From NCBI RefSeq assembly GCF_023161665.1, contig NZ_JALNTW010000018.1:21348-85347 (forward strand): a stretch of 64,000 bases of DNA. Direction: 5' to 3'. This DNA comes from Shewanella sp. 1CM18E (GTDB taxonomy: Bacteria > Pseudomonadota > Gammaproteobacteria > Enterobacterales > Shewanellaceae). The notes under the pieces were generated by a model, which was given only the letters and a program-made list of their open reading frames with translations, was not told the origin of the DNA and ran no database searches. The position numbers and the translations under genes were made by a program. Each line of letters begins with the position of its first letter. Positions within the stretch are counted from its first letter, which is position 1. Shown here piece after piece: positions 55,160 to 63,982 of this stretch.

Positions 55160-55202
55160 AAAAAGGTGGGGCTGCGCTCGATAAGACGATAAAGCGCAAC
55201 CC
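55160..55202 (-). terminator. Intrinsic terminator of the pst operon
   Basis: Minus strand: GGGTTGCGCT, 14-nt loop, AGCGCAGCCC (one G-U), then CACCTTTTT. It starts 21 bp after the pstB stop codon, so no phoU belongs to the operon. Confidence 0.75.
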
Positions 55203-55223
55203 TGAGAGGTTGATTACTGGTGA

Positions 55224-55973
55224 TTAGCCAAATTCACCGCTTACATAACCTTGGGTGCGTTGATCGATTGGTTGGTTAAATATCTGCGTTGTTTCACCGT
55301 GCTCAACCAGTTCGCCCATCCAGAAGAAGGCGGTTTTGTCTGAAATACGTTTAGCTTGGTTCATTGAGTGAGTCACTATTACAATGGTAAATTGTTTACG
55401 TAACTCATCCATCAGCTCTTCAATCTTATGAGTCGCAATAGGGTCCAGAGCACTCGTTGGCTCATCCATTAAAATCACTTCTGGCTTCATTGCAATCGAG
55501 CGGGCAATACACAAGCGCTGTTGCTGACCACCAGATAGACCAAATGCCGGCGTATTCAATCTGTCTTTTACTTCATCCCATAGTGCTGCGCTGCGTAGTG
55601 ACTCTTCAACTGCATCATCGAGCACTTGTTTGTCTTTTATTCCTTGAGCTTTCAAGCCAAAAGCAACGTTCTCGTAAATGCTCATCGGGAATGGGTTAGG
55701 CTTTTGAAACACCATACCCACGCGCATTCTAAGATGTTTTACATCGACATCTTGATAGATATTATTGCCTTCAAACATCACATCGCCATTGATTTTCACC
55801 CCTGCAACGAGATCGTTCATGCGATTGAGTGTGCGCAGTAATGTTGATTTACCACAACCTGATGGACCAATAAGCGCGGTTACTTGGCGTGCAGGAATGG
55901 CTAATGAGATATTTTTTAGCGCATGGTTGTCGCCGTAAAATAGGTTTAAGTTGTTCACTTCTAGCTTATTCAT
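55224..55973 (-). CDS. pstB: Phosphate ABC transporter ATP-binding protein PstB
   Basis: 249-aa ATPase of the high-affinity phosphate importer. Walker A GPSGCGKSTLLR, signature LSGGQQQRLCIARS, Walker B EVILMDEPTSALDP, switch His in VTHSMNQA. Last gene of pstSCAB, 10 bp after pstA. Confidence 0.97.
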   Translation of the reverse strand: MNKLEVNNLNLFYGDNHALKNISLAIPARQVTALIGPSGCGKSTLLRTLNRMNDLVAGVKINGDVMFEGNNIYQDVDVKHLRMRVGMVFQKPNPFPMSIYENVAFGLKAQGIKDKQVLDDAVEESLRSAALWDEVKDRLNTPAFGLSGGQQQRLCIARSIAMKPEVILMDEPTSALDPIATHKIEELMDELRKQFTIVIVTHSMNQAKRISDKTAFFWMGELVEHGETTQIFNQPIDQRTQGYVSGEFG

Positions 55974-55983
55974 GGAGATAACC

Positions 55984-56835
55984 TTACTTAGATGATTTAT
56001 TCAAACGCGAGGCAATCACTTTGGTTGCCATGTTTAACATAAGCACTAGCACAATCAATATGGTGGCAGTGGCGTAAGCCTGATCCCATTCATGCTGGGT
56101 GAACAGCTCTTGGGTCAATTTATAAAGGTGTACGGTTAAGGTGCGGCCCGATTCGAGTACCGACTCAGGAATTTGAGTCACCATGCCAGCGGTTAAAAAT
56201 ACCGGTGCTGATTCACCAATCACTCGGCCAGTACTCAAAATAATTGAGGTTACAATGCCCGGAAGCGCACTCGGTAATACTAAACGACAGATGGTATAAA
56301 TCTTTGAGCTACCAAGGGCGTAACCGCCTTCGCGGTAACTCATAGGTACTGCAAGTAATGCTTCTTCAGTAGTACGAATGATGACTGGCAGAATTAGCAT
56401 GGCAAGGGTTAGTGCGCCTGATAAAATCGAGAAGCCTAAACCAAGAGTGGTGACAAAAAACGTCATACCAAACAGGCCATATACAATTGATGGAATGCCC
56501 GCAAGAGACTCTGTGCAGAAGCGGATCATCTTCACTACTTGGCTACCCGGTGCAGCATATTCGGTAAGGTAAATCGCCGTCATAATGCCAATTGGCGCGG
56601 CAAAGGCGAGCGATAAACCTACCATATAAACAGTCGATACTATCATTGCCCAAATGCCAGAAGCTTCACCAATGCGAGTGTAGGCACCGGTTATAAATTC
56701 CCAGCTAACGTGGCTTAGACCATTACTTAAGATGTGCCAAACCACCCAAAGTAAAAACAATAAAGTTGTCGCCGCTGCGCTCCAGATGGCTGCAAGCATC
56801 AGCTTATCTTGGTTGTCTCGTGAAAGTTTTAACAT
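55984..56835 (-). CDS. pstA: Phosphate ABC transporter permease PstA
   Basis: 283-aa inner-membrane permease with about six membrane helices. The coupling-helix motif is EEALLAVPMSYREGGYALGSSKIYTI. The first base overlaps the pstC stop, giving translational coupling. Confidence 0.95.
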   Translation of the reverse strand: MLKLSRDNQDKLMLAAIWSAAATTLLFLLWVVWHILSNGLSHVSWEFITGAYTRIGEASGIWAMIVSTVYMVGLSLAFAAPIGIMTAIYLTEYAAPGSQVVKMIRFCTESLAGIPSIVYGLFGMTFFVTTLGLGFSILSGALTLAMLILPVIIRTTEEALLAVPMSYREGGYALGSSKIYTICRLVLPSALPGIVTSIILSTGRVIGESAPVFLTAGMVTQIPESVLESGRTLTVHLYKLTQELFTQHEWDQAYATATILIVLVLMLNMATKVIASRLNKSSK

Positions 56836-57743
56836 TAGTGAGCTCGCTTTCTGTTGAGATAAAGCAGTGAACCGTTAAGTAAAACGATAAAGGCTAATAG
56901 CACGATACCTGTTGAGTAGAGTGCGCTTGCATGGATGCCTGTTGCGTAAGACATTTCCATTGCAATATTGGCTGTGAGTGTACGAGCTGGTTCTAAAATG
57001 GAGCCTGGCATAGCAGGTGCGTTACCCATTACCATGATAATTGCCATGGTTTCGCCAATTGCGCGGGCAACACCTAAGGCTATACCTGTGTAAATGCCAC
57101 TGCGTGCAGCAGGAATAAGCACTTTAAAGATGCTGTAAATATGTGATGCACCTAGGGCGAGAGCACCTTCTTTATAAGTTGACGGTAGTGCCCGTAGTGA
57201 TGTTTCTGAAATGGTAATTACAGTCGGTAAGATCATAATTGCCAATACAATTATCCCGGCTAAAATGGTGTTACCAGCAGGGATATTAAAAATGCTTTCA
57301 ATGGCAGGAACGATAATAACTAGGCCAAAAAAGCCGTATACCACAGAGGGAATACCAGCGAGTAGCTCTACTGCTGGGCGGATGATGTTTGCCAGCCAGT
57401 TAGGAGCTAGTTCTGCCAAAAACACTGCGGTTAACAGCGCAATAGGCACGCCAATTATCACTGCACCAGCTGTTGAAATGATAGATGCGACCATCATTGG
57501 TAGTAGGCCAAATAAAGCTGGTGGTAGCCAGTCTTTGCCTAATAGCATTTCAGATACACCAGCTTCTTTAAAAGCGGGTAAGCCTTCACTAAAGACAAAC
57601 CACCCAATGGTAGCAACAGAAAATACGCCCACCATGGCGCTGCTTAAGAAAAGAAAATGAAACACCATCTCTTTCCAGTCATAAGACTTAGCGGGGGCAA
57701 GCTGCATTCCTTGCGAGTGCGCTTTACTTGCTGTGGTCATCAC
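56835..57743 (-). CDS. pstC: Phosphate ABC transporter permease PstC
   Basis: 302-aa permease, partner of PstA. Six membrane helices; coupling-helix motif ETSLRALPSTYKEGALALGASHIYSI; conserved GVARAIGETMAIIMVMGN. Separated from pstS by a 65-bp spacer with a perfect hairpin. Confidence 0.95.
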   Translation of the reverse strand: MMTTASKAHSQGMQLAPAKSYDWKEMVFHFLFLSSAMVGVFSVATIGWFVFSEGLPAFKEAGVSEMLLGKDWLPPALFGLLPMMVASIISTAGAVIIGVPIALLTAVFLAELAPNWLANIIRPAVELLAGIPSVVYGFFGLVIIVPAIESIFNIPAGNTILAGIIVLAIMILPTVITISETSLRALPSTYKEGALALGASHIYSIFKVLIPAARSGIYTGIALGVARAIGETMAIIMVMGNAPAMPGSILEPARTLTANIAMEMSYATGIHASALYSTGIVLLAFIVLLNGSLLYLNRKRAH

Positions 57744-57771
57744 TTAACCTCGACATCTATCTAAAATGATT

Positions 57772-57795
57772 ACAGAGGAACCCGTGTTCCTCTGT
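57772..57795 (-). repeat. Intercistronic hairpin pstS-pstC
   Basis: ACAGAGGAAC, CCGT, GTTCCTCTGT: perfect 10-bp stem, 4-nt loop, no T-run. Typical of 3' stabilising hairpins that raise binding-protein mRNA over permease mRNA. Confidence 0.6.
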
Positions 57796-57808
57796 GTTGT
57801 ATCATTGC

Positions 57809-58618
57809 TTACTGAACGCGGATATAACCTTCGTTAGCCACAATGCTTTGGCCATCTTCTGAAAGGATGTATTCGATAAAGCTATTAGCGTTATCTGGTG
57901 CGTTCTTATCGATAAGAACGATAAACGGACGAGCGATTTGGTAGTCGCCTGCAGCGATGTTGTCATCTGTTGCAGCCACACCGTTTACGTCAATAGCACG
58001 CAGGCTGTCGTCAACACTGCCTAGAGAGATGTAACCAATGGCATAAGGGTTATTAGCTACAATGGTCTTGATCATACCGTTGCCATTACCCACTTGAGCG
58101 GTTGGTGAGATAGCGGTAACTTTGTGGCCATTGATAGTGCGTTGCAGTTTCATGATTTCTTCAAATGCACCACGGGTGCCTGAACCATTTTCACGAGTGA
58201 CCACTACGATAGGGCGAGCTTCACCACCAACTTCACTCCAGTTTTTAATCTCACCACGGTAAATCTTAGATATTTGCTCTTGGGTTAGATTTTTTACTGG
58301 GTTTGCTTTGTTTACTGCTGCGGCAATACCGTCACGAGCGATAACAATTTCTTTGGTGTCGCTGTTTAGTTCGCTGTCTTTTACATTACGTGAAGACATA
58401 CCAATCATACTGGTGCCATCTTTTGCGGCACGAATACCAGCCGATGAGCCAGTGCTTTGTACTTCAACGTTGGTGTTAGTGTTGTTTTGATAATTCTCTG
58501 CTAGCACTTCCATTACGTGTGCTACTGATGTTGAACCTGATACTGTTACTGTGCTTGCGTGAGCAAGTGGTGCTGTCATTAGACCTACTGCGGTTAACAA
58601 GCCAAATACTTTTTTCAT
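57809..58618 (-). CDS. pstS: Phosphate-binding periplasmic protein PstS
   Basis: 269 aa from MKKVFGLLTAVGLM; a GTG four codons upstream is less likely. Signal peptide cleaved at LAHAS. Phosphate-loop motifs: VSGSTSVAHVMEVL, SSAGIRAAKDG, and VVTRENGSGTRGAFEEIM. It is the small PstS type. A Pho box lies upstream (58703-58733), so it should respond to phosphate limitation through PhoB. Confidence 0.95.
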   Translation of the reverse strand: MKKVFGLLTAVGLMTAPLAHASTVTVSGSTSVAHVMEVLAENYQNNTNTNVEVQSTGSSAGIRAAKDGTSMIGMSSRNVKDSELNSDTKEIVIARDGIAAAVNKANPVKNLTQEQISKIYRGEIKNWSEVGGEARPIVVVTRENGSGTRGAFEEIMKLQRTINGHKVTAISPTAQVGNGNGMIKTIVANNPYAIGYISLGSVDDSLRAIDVNGVAATDDNIAAGDYQIARPFIVLIDKNAPDNANSFIEYILSEDGQSIVANEGYIRVQ

Positions 58619-58702
58619 TACGATTTCCACTCTATTGTTTGGTCGCTTAGATACGAGTTATTTACAAAACCAAGTTAGTGCCTCACTGAAGGCAAGCGCA
58701 TT

Positions 58703-58733
58703 AAGACAGACTTATATGACAGTTATGTGACTA
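58703..58733 (-). promoter_or_regulatory. Pho box of pstSCAB
   Basis: Minus strand TAGTCACATAACTGTCAT (58733-58716) matches 15 of 18 positions of the PhoB consensus CTGTCATAWAWCTGTCAY. A further CTGTCTT half-site follows at 58709-58703. Confidence 0.75.
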
Positions 58734-59032
58734 AAAAGCTGAGTCGATTAATTTGAAAAGTCGAACAGATGAATATTAGGGGTTGCTGTTTTTATGGTTT
58801 GAATAGTTTTTTGTTACATGAACAAAAATTCAACCAGTGTTTATTAAGTGGTAATAGAGGTTGCTAAAGGCTGCTGCAATTGGGCTTTACAGCGAAGTTA
58901 TGCAAAGTAAGGTTTATTCTGCTTAGTTGGGGTTAACTTCGGATTAAGCTAAATTTAACAATCTGTCAGGGCAAATATGTTATGTTTCGGTTATTAGAAC
59001 GCAGGATAAATTTATTATTAAACTTTTATGAC

Positions 59033-59053
59033 AATATGTGTTTGCCACATATT
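59033..59053. repeat. 8-5-8 inverted repeat upstream of the antiporter gene
   Basis: AATATGTG, TTTGC, CACATATT. Perfect arms, 115 bp before the start codon; a possible operator. Confidence 0.4.
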
Positions 59054-59168
59054 TGTACAAATTATTAGTCACAATAATCTAGGTATTCAAGCCGAGGTGA
59101 CTTTTGGCGTCTATTCTCTATGCGTAAGCATTAATTCTCACACGTAAATACAAATAAAAGGTGCTTCT

Positions 59169-60365
59169 ATGACGACTGAAATGGTCATGATTGGTATGTC
59201 GATTTTGATCTTGGTCGGTATTTTGTTGCATCACCCATCTCGTACCTTAGGGATCCCATCGTTACTTATCTTTATGGGGGTAGGCCTAATGCTAGGTAAT
59301 GGTGAGTTTAACTTTGTTTATGATGATTTAGACAAAACTGCTTGGATAGGTGGATTAGCGTTAAACATGATTGTGTTTGTTGGCGGTATTAATACCTCAA
59401 CCGATAAAATCAAAGTAGCTTATAAAGAAGGTGGGGTGCTGGCCTCGTTTGGCGTGCTGTTTACCACGCTGTTTTTTGCGGTGATCTTATATTGGCTGCT
59501 CGACTTTGATTTTATTACCTGCTTGTTGTTTGCCGCGATTGTGTCGTCAACTGACGCTGCTGCGGTATTTTCTATCCTCGAATCTAAAAAACTAAAACTT
59601 AAAGAGCAAACCGATACCGTATTGGAGTTTGAATCAGCAACTAATGACCCGGTAGCCATGTTATTGGTGATTTTCTTAACTGATATGGCGTTATCAACTA
59701 GCAAGAGCGTTGTGGCGTCAGAAATCGCTTTAGAATTAGTAACCCAAATTGGTGTGGCAATGATTGTGGGCTTTGGCATTGCCAAACTGGCGGTAGGCTT
59801 ATTGAACCGCATTCATTTATCTGAGTTTGGTCTTATACCTGTGTTTGTGCTGGCCAGTTTTGTTATTGCGACTTATGGCGCTGAACTGCTCGGTGGCAAT
59901 ATCTTACTAGCGTCTTACATTGCTGGTGTGGTGATAGGTAATGGTATTAAGCGTGGTCAGGCTGTTAACTTGCACTTCTTTAATAGCCTATCTTGGCTAG
60001 CTCAAGCATTAATGTTTATCGTGCTCGGCCTGCAAATCTTTCCGCAGTCGCTAGCTTCAGTGTTCGTTAGTTCACTTCTGCCGGCTATTTTACTGATCTT
60101 GGTTGCGAGACCTCTGGCAGTACAGCTGTGTTATCTGCCATTTGTCAAAGCGAGTTGGAAAAAGCGCATGTTTATTTCGGCGATTGGATTAAAGGGGGCT
60201 ACTCCAATTGTGTTTGCCCTTATTCCTGCCGCAGCAGGTGTGCCTGGCGCGTTAGATATCGTGCATATGGTGTTCTTTATTGTCTTATTTTCGGTATTTA
60301 TTCAAGGAGGGGCAATAGCGCCTCTGGCGAATAAATTAGGTTTAAATAATAGTGATAAAGCTTAG
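59169..60365 (+). CDS. CPA1-family cation/proton antiporter
   Basis: 398-aa inner-membrane protein with about 12 hydrophobic segments. The ion-site region is FAAIVSSTDAAAVFSIL followed by FESATNDPVAMLLVIFL, like E. coli CvrA/NhaP2 K+/H+ antiporters. It lacks the C-terminal TrkA-C/CorC-type cytoplasmic domains of those proteins and ends just after the last helix. Cation specificity cannot be told. Its stop overlaps that of the convergent DUF2061 gene. Confidence 0.85.
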   Translation: MTTEMVMIGMSILILVGILLHHPSRTLGIPSLLIFMGVGLMLGNGEFNFVYDDLDKTAWIGGLALNMIVFVGGINTSTDKIKVAYKEGGVLASFGVLFTTLFFAVILYWLLDFDFITCLLFAAIVSSTDAAAVFSILESKKLKLKEQTDTVLEFESATNDPVAMLLVIFLTDMALSTSKSVVASEIALELVTQIGVAMIVGFGIAKLAVGLLNRIHLSEFGLIPVFVLASFVIATYGAELLGGNILLASYIAGVVIGNGIKRGQAVNLHFFNSLSWLAQALMFIVLGLQIFPQSLASVFVSSLLPAILLILVARPLAVQLCYLPFVKASWKKRMFISAIGLKGATPIVFALIPAAAGVPGALDIVHMVFFIVLFSVFIQGGAIAPLANKLGLNNSDKA

Positions 60366-60559
60366 GCTGAAACTGCTGCGACAGCATTTTTAGATTCAAT
60401 GCCTTTCCAAACTTTTTCGTGGAAGTAGAACACTACGGTATTAATCGCAGGCTCGATTAAGGCAACTGCACCACCAATCACTATGCTTCCAGTTAACAGG
60501 TAAGTAATAGTGAAAGCCACACTAAAGTGAAGAATCGCGAATGTCATTGTCTTAATCAT
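60362..60559 (-). CDS. DUF2061 family small membrane protein
   Basis: 65-aa protein with two hydrophobic segments (MTFAILHFSVAFTITYLLTG; IVIGGAVALIEPAINTVVFYFHEKVW). The EPxxNTVxFYxHEKxW motif is the DUF2061 hallmark. Strong AGGAGG ribosome-binding site. A perfect Fur-type palindrome lies 27 bp upstream. Function unknown; related in motif to PACE-type transporters (inference). Confidence 0.88.
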   Translation of the reverse strand: MIKTMTFAILHFSVAFTITYLLTGSIVIGGAVALIEPAINTVVFYFHEKVWKGIESKNAVAAVSA

Positions 60560-60585
60560 AATATATCCTCCTATTTAAGATGTTT

Positions 60586-60606
60586 AAATGATAATGGTTA
60601 TCATTT
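60586..60606. promoter_or_regulatory. Fur box before the DUF2061 gene
   Basis: AAATGATAATGGTTATCATTT, a 9-3-9 perfect inverted repeat matching the Fur consensus. Confidence 0.8.
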
Positions 60607-60672
60607 GTGATTAAAAGAGGCTTATATAGATTAGTTTGATTGGATTTATAGATTGGAAATAAGCTTTGAGTA

Positions 60673-60709
60673 TAAACCCTACAAAACATTAAATGTATTG
60701 TAGGGTTTA
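60673..60709 (-). terminator. Hairpin downstream of menB
   Basis: TAAACCCTACAA / TTGTAGGGTTTA, 12-bp perfect stem with 13-nt loop, 43 bp after the menB stop. No long T-run, so termination is only possible, not certain. Confidence 0.45.
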
Positions 60710-60751
60710 CATTAGCTTATGGTTTCGTTGTTAATGCGAAAGCATGAACTA

Positions 60752-61654
60752 TTAATAGTGCCAAGGGAAAGATGAGAAGTCTTGGTCGCGCTTTTCTAAG
60801 AATGCGTCGCGTCCTTCGCGAGCTTCTTCTGTACCATAAGCTAATCGAGTCGCTTCACCAGCAAATAGTTGCTGACCAACCAAGCCATCGTCAGGCAAGT
60901 TAAAGCCATATTTCAACATACGCATTGCTGTTGGCGACTTAGAGTTAATCTCTTTAGCCCATTTTAACGCTTCAGTTTCAAGCTCTTGATGAGGAATCGC
61001 ACGGTTAACCATACCCATATCAAATGCTTCTTCTGCTGAGTAGTTAAAACCTAAGAAGAAGATTTCACGGGCGCGTTTTTGGCCAATCATCTTAGCTAGG
61101 TATGCACTACCATAACCGGAGTCAAAGCTACCTACATCTGGGTCAGTTTGCTTAAATACCGCATGTTCTTTAGAAGCTAAGGTTAAGTCGCATACCACAT
61201 GTAAACTATGACCACCGCCAACAGCCCAGCCCGGAACAACTGCAATCACAACTTTAGGCATAAAGCGGATTAAGCGTTGTACTTCTAATATATGCAAGCG
61301 CCCCATACGCGCAACATCTGGCGTGCCTTCTTCTGCACCTTCATATTTGTAGCCATCTTTGCCGCGAATACGCTGATCGCCACCGGCGCTGAAAGACCAT
61401 TGGCCTTTAGCTGATGGGCCATTACCAGTTAATAGTACGCAACCAACATCTGACCATTGGCGTGCATGGTCAAGTGCTACGTAAAGCTCATCAACAGTTT
61501 TAGGGCGGAAAGAGTTTAAGCAATCTGGGCGATTAATAGCGATACGCACTGTGCCCTGATCTTTGGCTCTGTGGTAGGTAACATCTTCAAAATCAAATCC
61601 AGGAACGACATCCCATAACTCGGGATCAAAAATGTCAGATACTTGTTGTGTCAT
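60752..61654 (-). CDS. menB: 1,4-dihydroxy-2-naphthoyl-CoA synthase MenB
   Basis: 300-aa crotonase-fold enzyme closing the naphthoquinone ring in menaquinone synthesis. Oxyanion motif GWAVGGGHSLHVVCDLTLAS; family loop SFSAGGDQRIRGKDGYKYEG. It has TDPDVGSFDSGYGSAYL with an acidic residue where E. coli has the bicarbonate-binding Gly type, so it is the type II form. Not clustered with other men genes. Confidence 0.95.
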   Translation of the reverse strand: MTQQVSDIFDPELWDVVPGFDFEDVTYHRAKDQGTVRIAINRPDCLNSFRPKTVDELYVALDHARQWSDVGCVLLTGNGPSAKGQWSFSAGGDQRIRGKDGYKYEGAEEGTPDVARMGRLHILEVQRLIRFMPKVVIAVVPGWAVGGGHSLHVVCDLTLASKEHAVFKQTDPDVGSFDSGYGSAYLAKMIGQKRAREIFFLGFNYSAEEAFDMGMVNRAIPHQELETEALKWAKEINSKSPTAMRMLKYGFNLPDDGLVGQQLFAGEATRLAYGTEEAREGRDAFLEKRDQDFSSFPWHY

Positions 61655-61711
61655 GAGCCTATAGCCTTTTACTTGGGTGAAATACCGTAATAGCTAAAGG
61701 CTAGGCTGAAT

Positions 61712-61761
61712 CAGATCTCAGGTCAATCTAGTTTATAGTTGAATCCACTAACTGAGATCTG
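61712..61761. repeat. Inverted repeat in the menB leader
   Basis: CAGATCTCAG (61712-61721) and CTGAGATCTG (61752-61761), perfect 10-bp arms, 30-nt spacer, 57 bp before menB. A minus-strand TATAAT lies at 61766-61771. Confidence 0.4.
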
Positions 61762-61783
61762 CTGCATTATATAGAAAGCAATA

Positions 61784-62134
61784 TTAAAGCTGATCGCAGA
61801 TGTAAGTTTGATTTTCTTTACTAAAAGCAGGGTGCTTAGGTGCTCGACTACCACAAAAGTCTTCTTTATAAGCGTTGAGCGTGGCTTTTGATTGGCTAAT
61901 AGCTTCTAGCGCCTTAGCTTCAGCGCTAGAAAGTCGGTCAACGATGTCGGTTTTAAGTAATTCAACGGTATCATCAATGCGCTGAATTTGGGTGCCGGTC
62001 ATGCTATCGACTTTATCTTCGGCTTGTTGAAATATCGCTTCAACCTCGGCAATAGGCTCATCAAGAGTATTGGTTTCTGTATAAAGGTAGTAAAGAATGC
62101 CACCGATAATCGCTAATATGATCCAGCCCTTCAT
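61784..62134 (-). CDS. Hypothetical membrane-anchored protein
   Basis: 116-aa protein with one N-terminal membrane helix (GWIILAIIGGILYYLY), then a mostly helical, acidic region (EVEAIFQQAEDKVDSM, IQRIDDTVELLKTDIVDRL). Two Cys near the end (KEDFCGSRAP ... YICDQL) could form a disulfide if periplasmic. No family recognised. Divergent from ccoG. Confidence 0.65.
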   Translation of the reverse strand: MKGWIILAIIGGILYYLYTETNTLDEPIAEVEAIFQQAEDKVDSMTGTQIQRIDDTVELLKTDIVDRLSSAEAKALEAISQSKATLNAYKEDFCGSRAPKHPAFSKENQTYICDQL

Positions 62135-62222
62135 CTTTTAGTCCTATCTAGGTGAATAACTTGTAGTATAAGCGTTATAATAAGCTAGTTTTCTAGCAAT
62201 ATTAAAGCTGTAAGGCTGCAAA

Positions 62223-63644
62223 ATGAACGCAGAACAAAATAAAAAAGACTTCTCTAAAGCCGAAAGAATCAAAATCCACCAACCTGATGCCAATAAAGCT
62301 GACCGCTTTAACCCGCGTAATCGTATCTATGTGCGCGCAGTTGAAGGCTTGTGGAGTACGCTACGCCGCCGTATTGGTTGGATAGCTATGTTGTTCTTTT
62401 TAGTACTGCCGTGGATCCCATGGGGAGACCGTCAAGCAGTTTGGTTTAATCTGGCTGAGCAAAAGTTTCATGTGTTTGGCCTAACTATTTGGCCACAAGA
62501 CTTAACCTTGCTAGCAGCGCTACTAATGATAGCGGCCTTTGGTTTGTTCTTTATTACCACCTATCTCGGTCGAGTATGGTGTGGTTACACCTGTCCGCAA
62601 ACTGTGTGGACCTTCATTTTTATCTGGTTTGAAGAAAAGCTCGAAGGCGCACGTAATAAGCGTATCAAGTTAGATCAAATGCCATGGAGCTTTAATAAGT
62701 TATGGCGTAAGACCGCCAAACACACCTCTTGGCTGTTAGTCTCCTTACTGACAGCTATGACTTTTGTATCGTATTTTGTGCCGACCAATGAAGTCTATGT
62801 AGATGTATTTACTCTTAACGCAAGTGGCGCCATCTACTTTTGGGTAATCTTCTTCACCTTCGCCACTTATGGTAATGCTGGTTGGATGCGTGAAATTATG
62901 TGCATCCATATGTGTCCTTATGCACGATTCCAAGCTGCAATGTTTGATAAGAACACCTATATAGTGGGATATGACGCTAAGCGTGGTGAAACGCGTGGTC
63001 CAAGATCAAGAAAAGCCGATCCTAAAGCTATGGGACTCGGTGACTGTATTGATTGCGATTTGTGTGTACAGGTTTGTCCAACCGGTATCGATATTCGTAA
63101 CGGCTTACAATATGAGTGCATCAACTGCGGTGCCTGCATTGATGCATGTGATACAACGATGGTGCGTATGGGTTATGACAAAGGGCTCATAAGCTATACC
63201 ACTGAGAACAAACTCGAAGGCGTAAAAGAAAAGGTGTTGCGACCAAAGTTGGTTGGCTACGGTGTCGTTCTTTCTGTAATGATCTTAATCTTTATATACG
63301 CGACAGCAACCATAGAGCCAATCCGTATTGATATTATTCGTGACCGTAACCAACTGTTCCGTGAAACTGATGCCGGATTGGTTGAAAACACCTTTACCTT
63401 AAAGATCCTTAATAAGACTGAGCATACCCATTTGTATAATATGAGTGTTGAAGGCTTGCCAAATTATGATTGGATTGGCCCACAGCAGGTAACTATTAAA
63501 GGTGGAGAAGTGCTGACGCTACCAATTAGCATCGCAGTTGACCCCGTAGACCTATCCAGAACCATGACTCATATCAATTTTGAAGTGGTAACTGATGATG
63601 GTTTGATAGAGGCTAAGCAGGAATCACGCTTTTTTGGTAATTAG
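62223..63644 (+). CDS. ccoG: Cytochrome c oxidase accessory protein CcoG
   Basis: 473-aa FixG/RdxA-type iron-sulfur membrane protein, needed for copper handling in cbb3 oxidase maturation. Signatures: NPRNRIYVRAVEGLWSTLRR, membrane CxxC-type GYTCPQTVW, two 4Fe-4S motifs (CIDCDLCVQVCP, CINCGACIDACD) and a C-terminal periplasmic Ig-like domain (about 370-473). About five membrane helices. No cco genes follow inside the window. Confidence 0.93.
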   Translation: MNAEQNKKDFSKAERIKIHQPDANKADRFNPRNRIYVRAVEGLWSTLRRRIGWIAMLFFLVLPWIPWGDRQAVWFNLAEQKFHVFGLTIWPQDLTLLAALLMIAAFGLFFITTYLGRVWCGYTCPQTVWTFIFIWFEEKLEGARNKRIKLDQMPWSFNKLWRKTAKHTSWLLVSLLTAMTFVSYFVPTNEVYVDVFTLNASGAIYFWVIFFTFATYGNAGWMREIMCIHMCPYARFQAAMFDKNTYIVGYDAKRGETRGPRSRKADPKAMGLGDCIDCDLCVQVCPTGIDIRNGLQYECINCGACIDACDTTMVRMGYDKGLISYTTENKLEGVKEKVLRPKLVGYGVVLSVMILIFIYATATIEPIRIDIIRDRNQLFRETDAGLVENTFTLKILNKTEHTHLYNMSVEGLPNYDWIGPQQVTIKGGEVLTLPISIAVDPVDLSRTMTHINFEVVTDDGLIEAKQESRFFGN

Positions 63645-63661
63645 GTTTAGTGATAAACAGT

Positions 63662-63689
63662 AAAAATGGGGGCTTTTAGCCCCTTTTTT
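63662..63689 (+). terminator. Intrinsic terminator of ccoG
   Basis: A5, GGGGC, TTTTA, GCCCC, T6. Confidence 0.8.
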
Positions 63690-63751
63690 GTACGTATCGT
63701 TTGATAACTATTCGTTTGATTCGAAAAAGCTAATTTTATTACAAAAGGGGC

Positions 63752-63779
63752 TTGCGCGGATCTGAGAACTCCCTATAAT
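63752..63779 (+). promoter_or_regulatory. rrn P1-type promoter
   Basis: -35 TTGCGC, 16-bp spacer ending ACTCCC, -10 TATAAT, then GC-rich discriminator GCGCATCC as in E. coli rrnB P1. An A/T-rich tract (63722-63746) before it fits an UP element. The discriminator suggests stringent control. Confidence 0.75.
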
Positions 63780-63954
63780 GCGCATCCACTGACACGGCAC
63801 AGCAGGCCAACTACCTAGGTAGCAAGGGACTTGCAGCGGTGTTAGAGAGTTAATAATCCTTAGGATGATAACTCTGGTGAAAGCGGTTTAAGAGCTTCAC
63901 GCAGTGACTTCTGATTAAGAAACCAACGCTTGAAAAACTTCTTAAAATAAACGC

Positions 63955-63982
63955 TTGACGCCAACAACGGGAAGTGTAGAAT
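63955..63982 (+). promoter_or_regulatory. rrn P2-type promoter
   Basis: -35 TTGACG, 16-bp spacer with CGGGAAG, -10 TAGAAT, then ACGCACCCC, closely like E. coli rrn P2 (GCTTGAC...GCGGGAAGG...TATTATGCACACCCC). Confidence 0.75.

Larger units (their letters stand above)
58619..59168. promoter_or_regulatory. pstS / antiporter divergent region
   Basis: 550 bp without a gene. Pho box near pstS; a 21-bp inverted repeat at 59033-59053 near the antiporter gene. The middle part (58735-59030) shows nothing clear. Confidence 0.5.
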
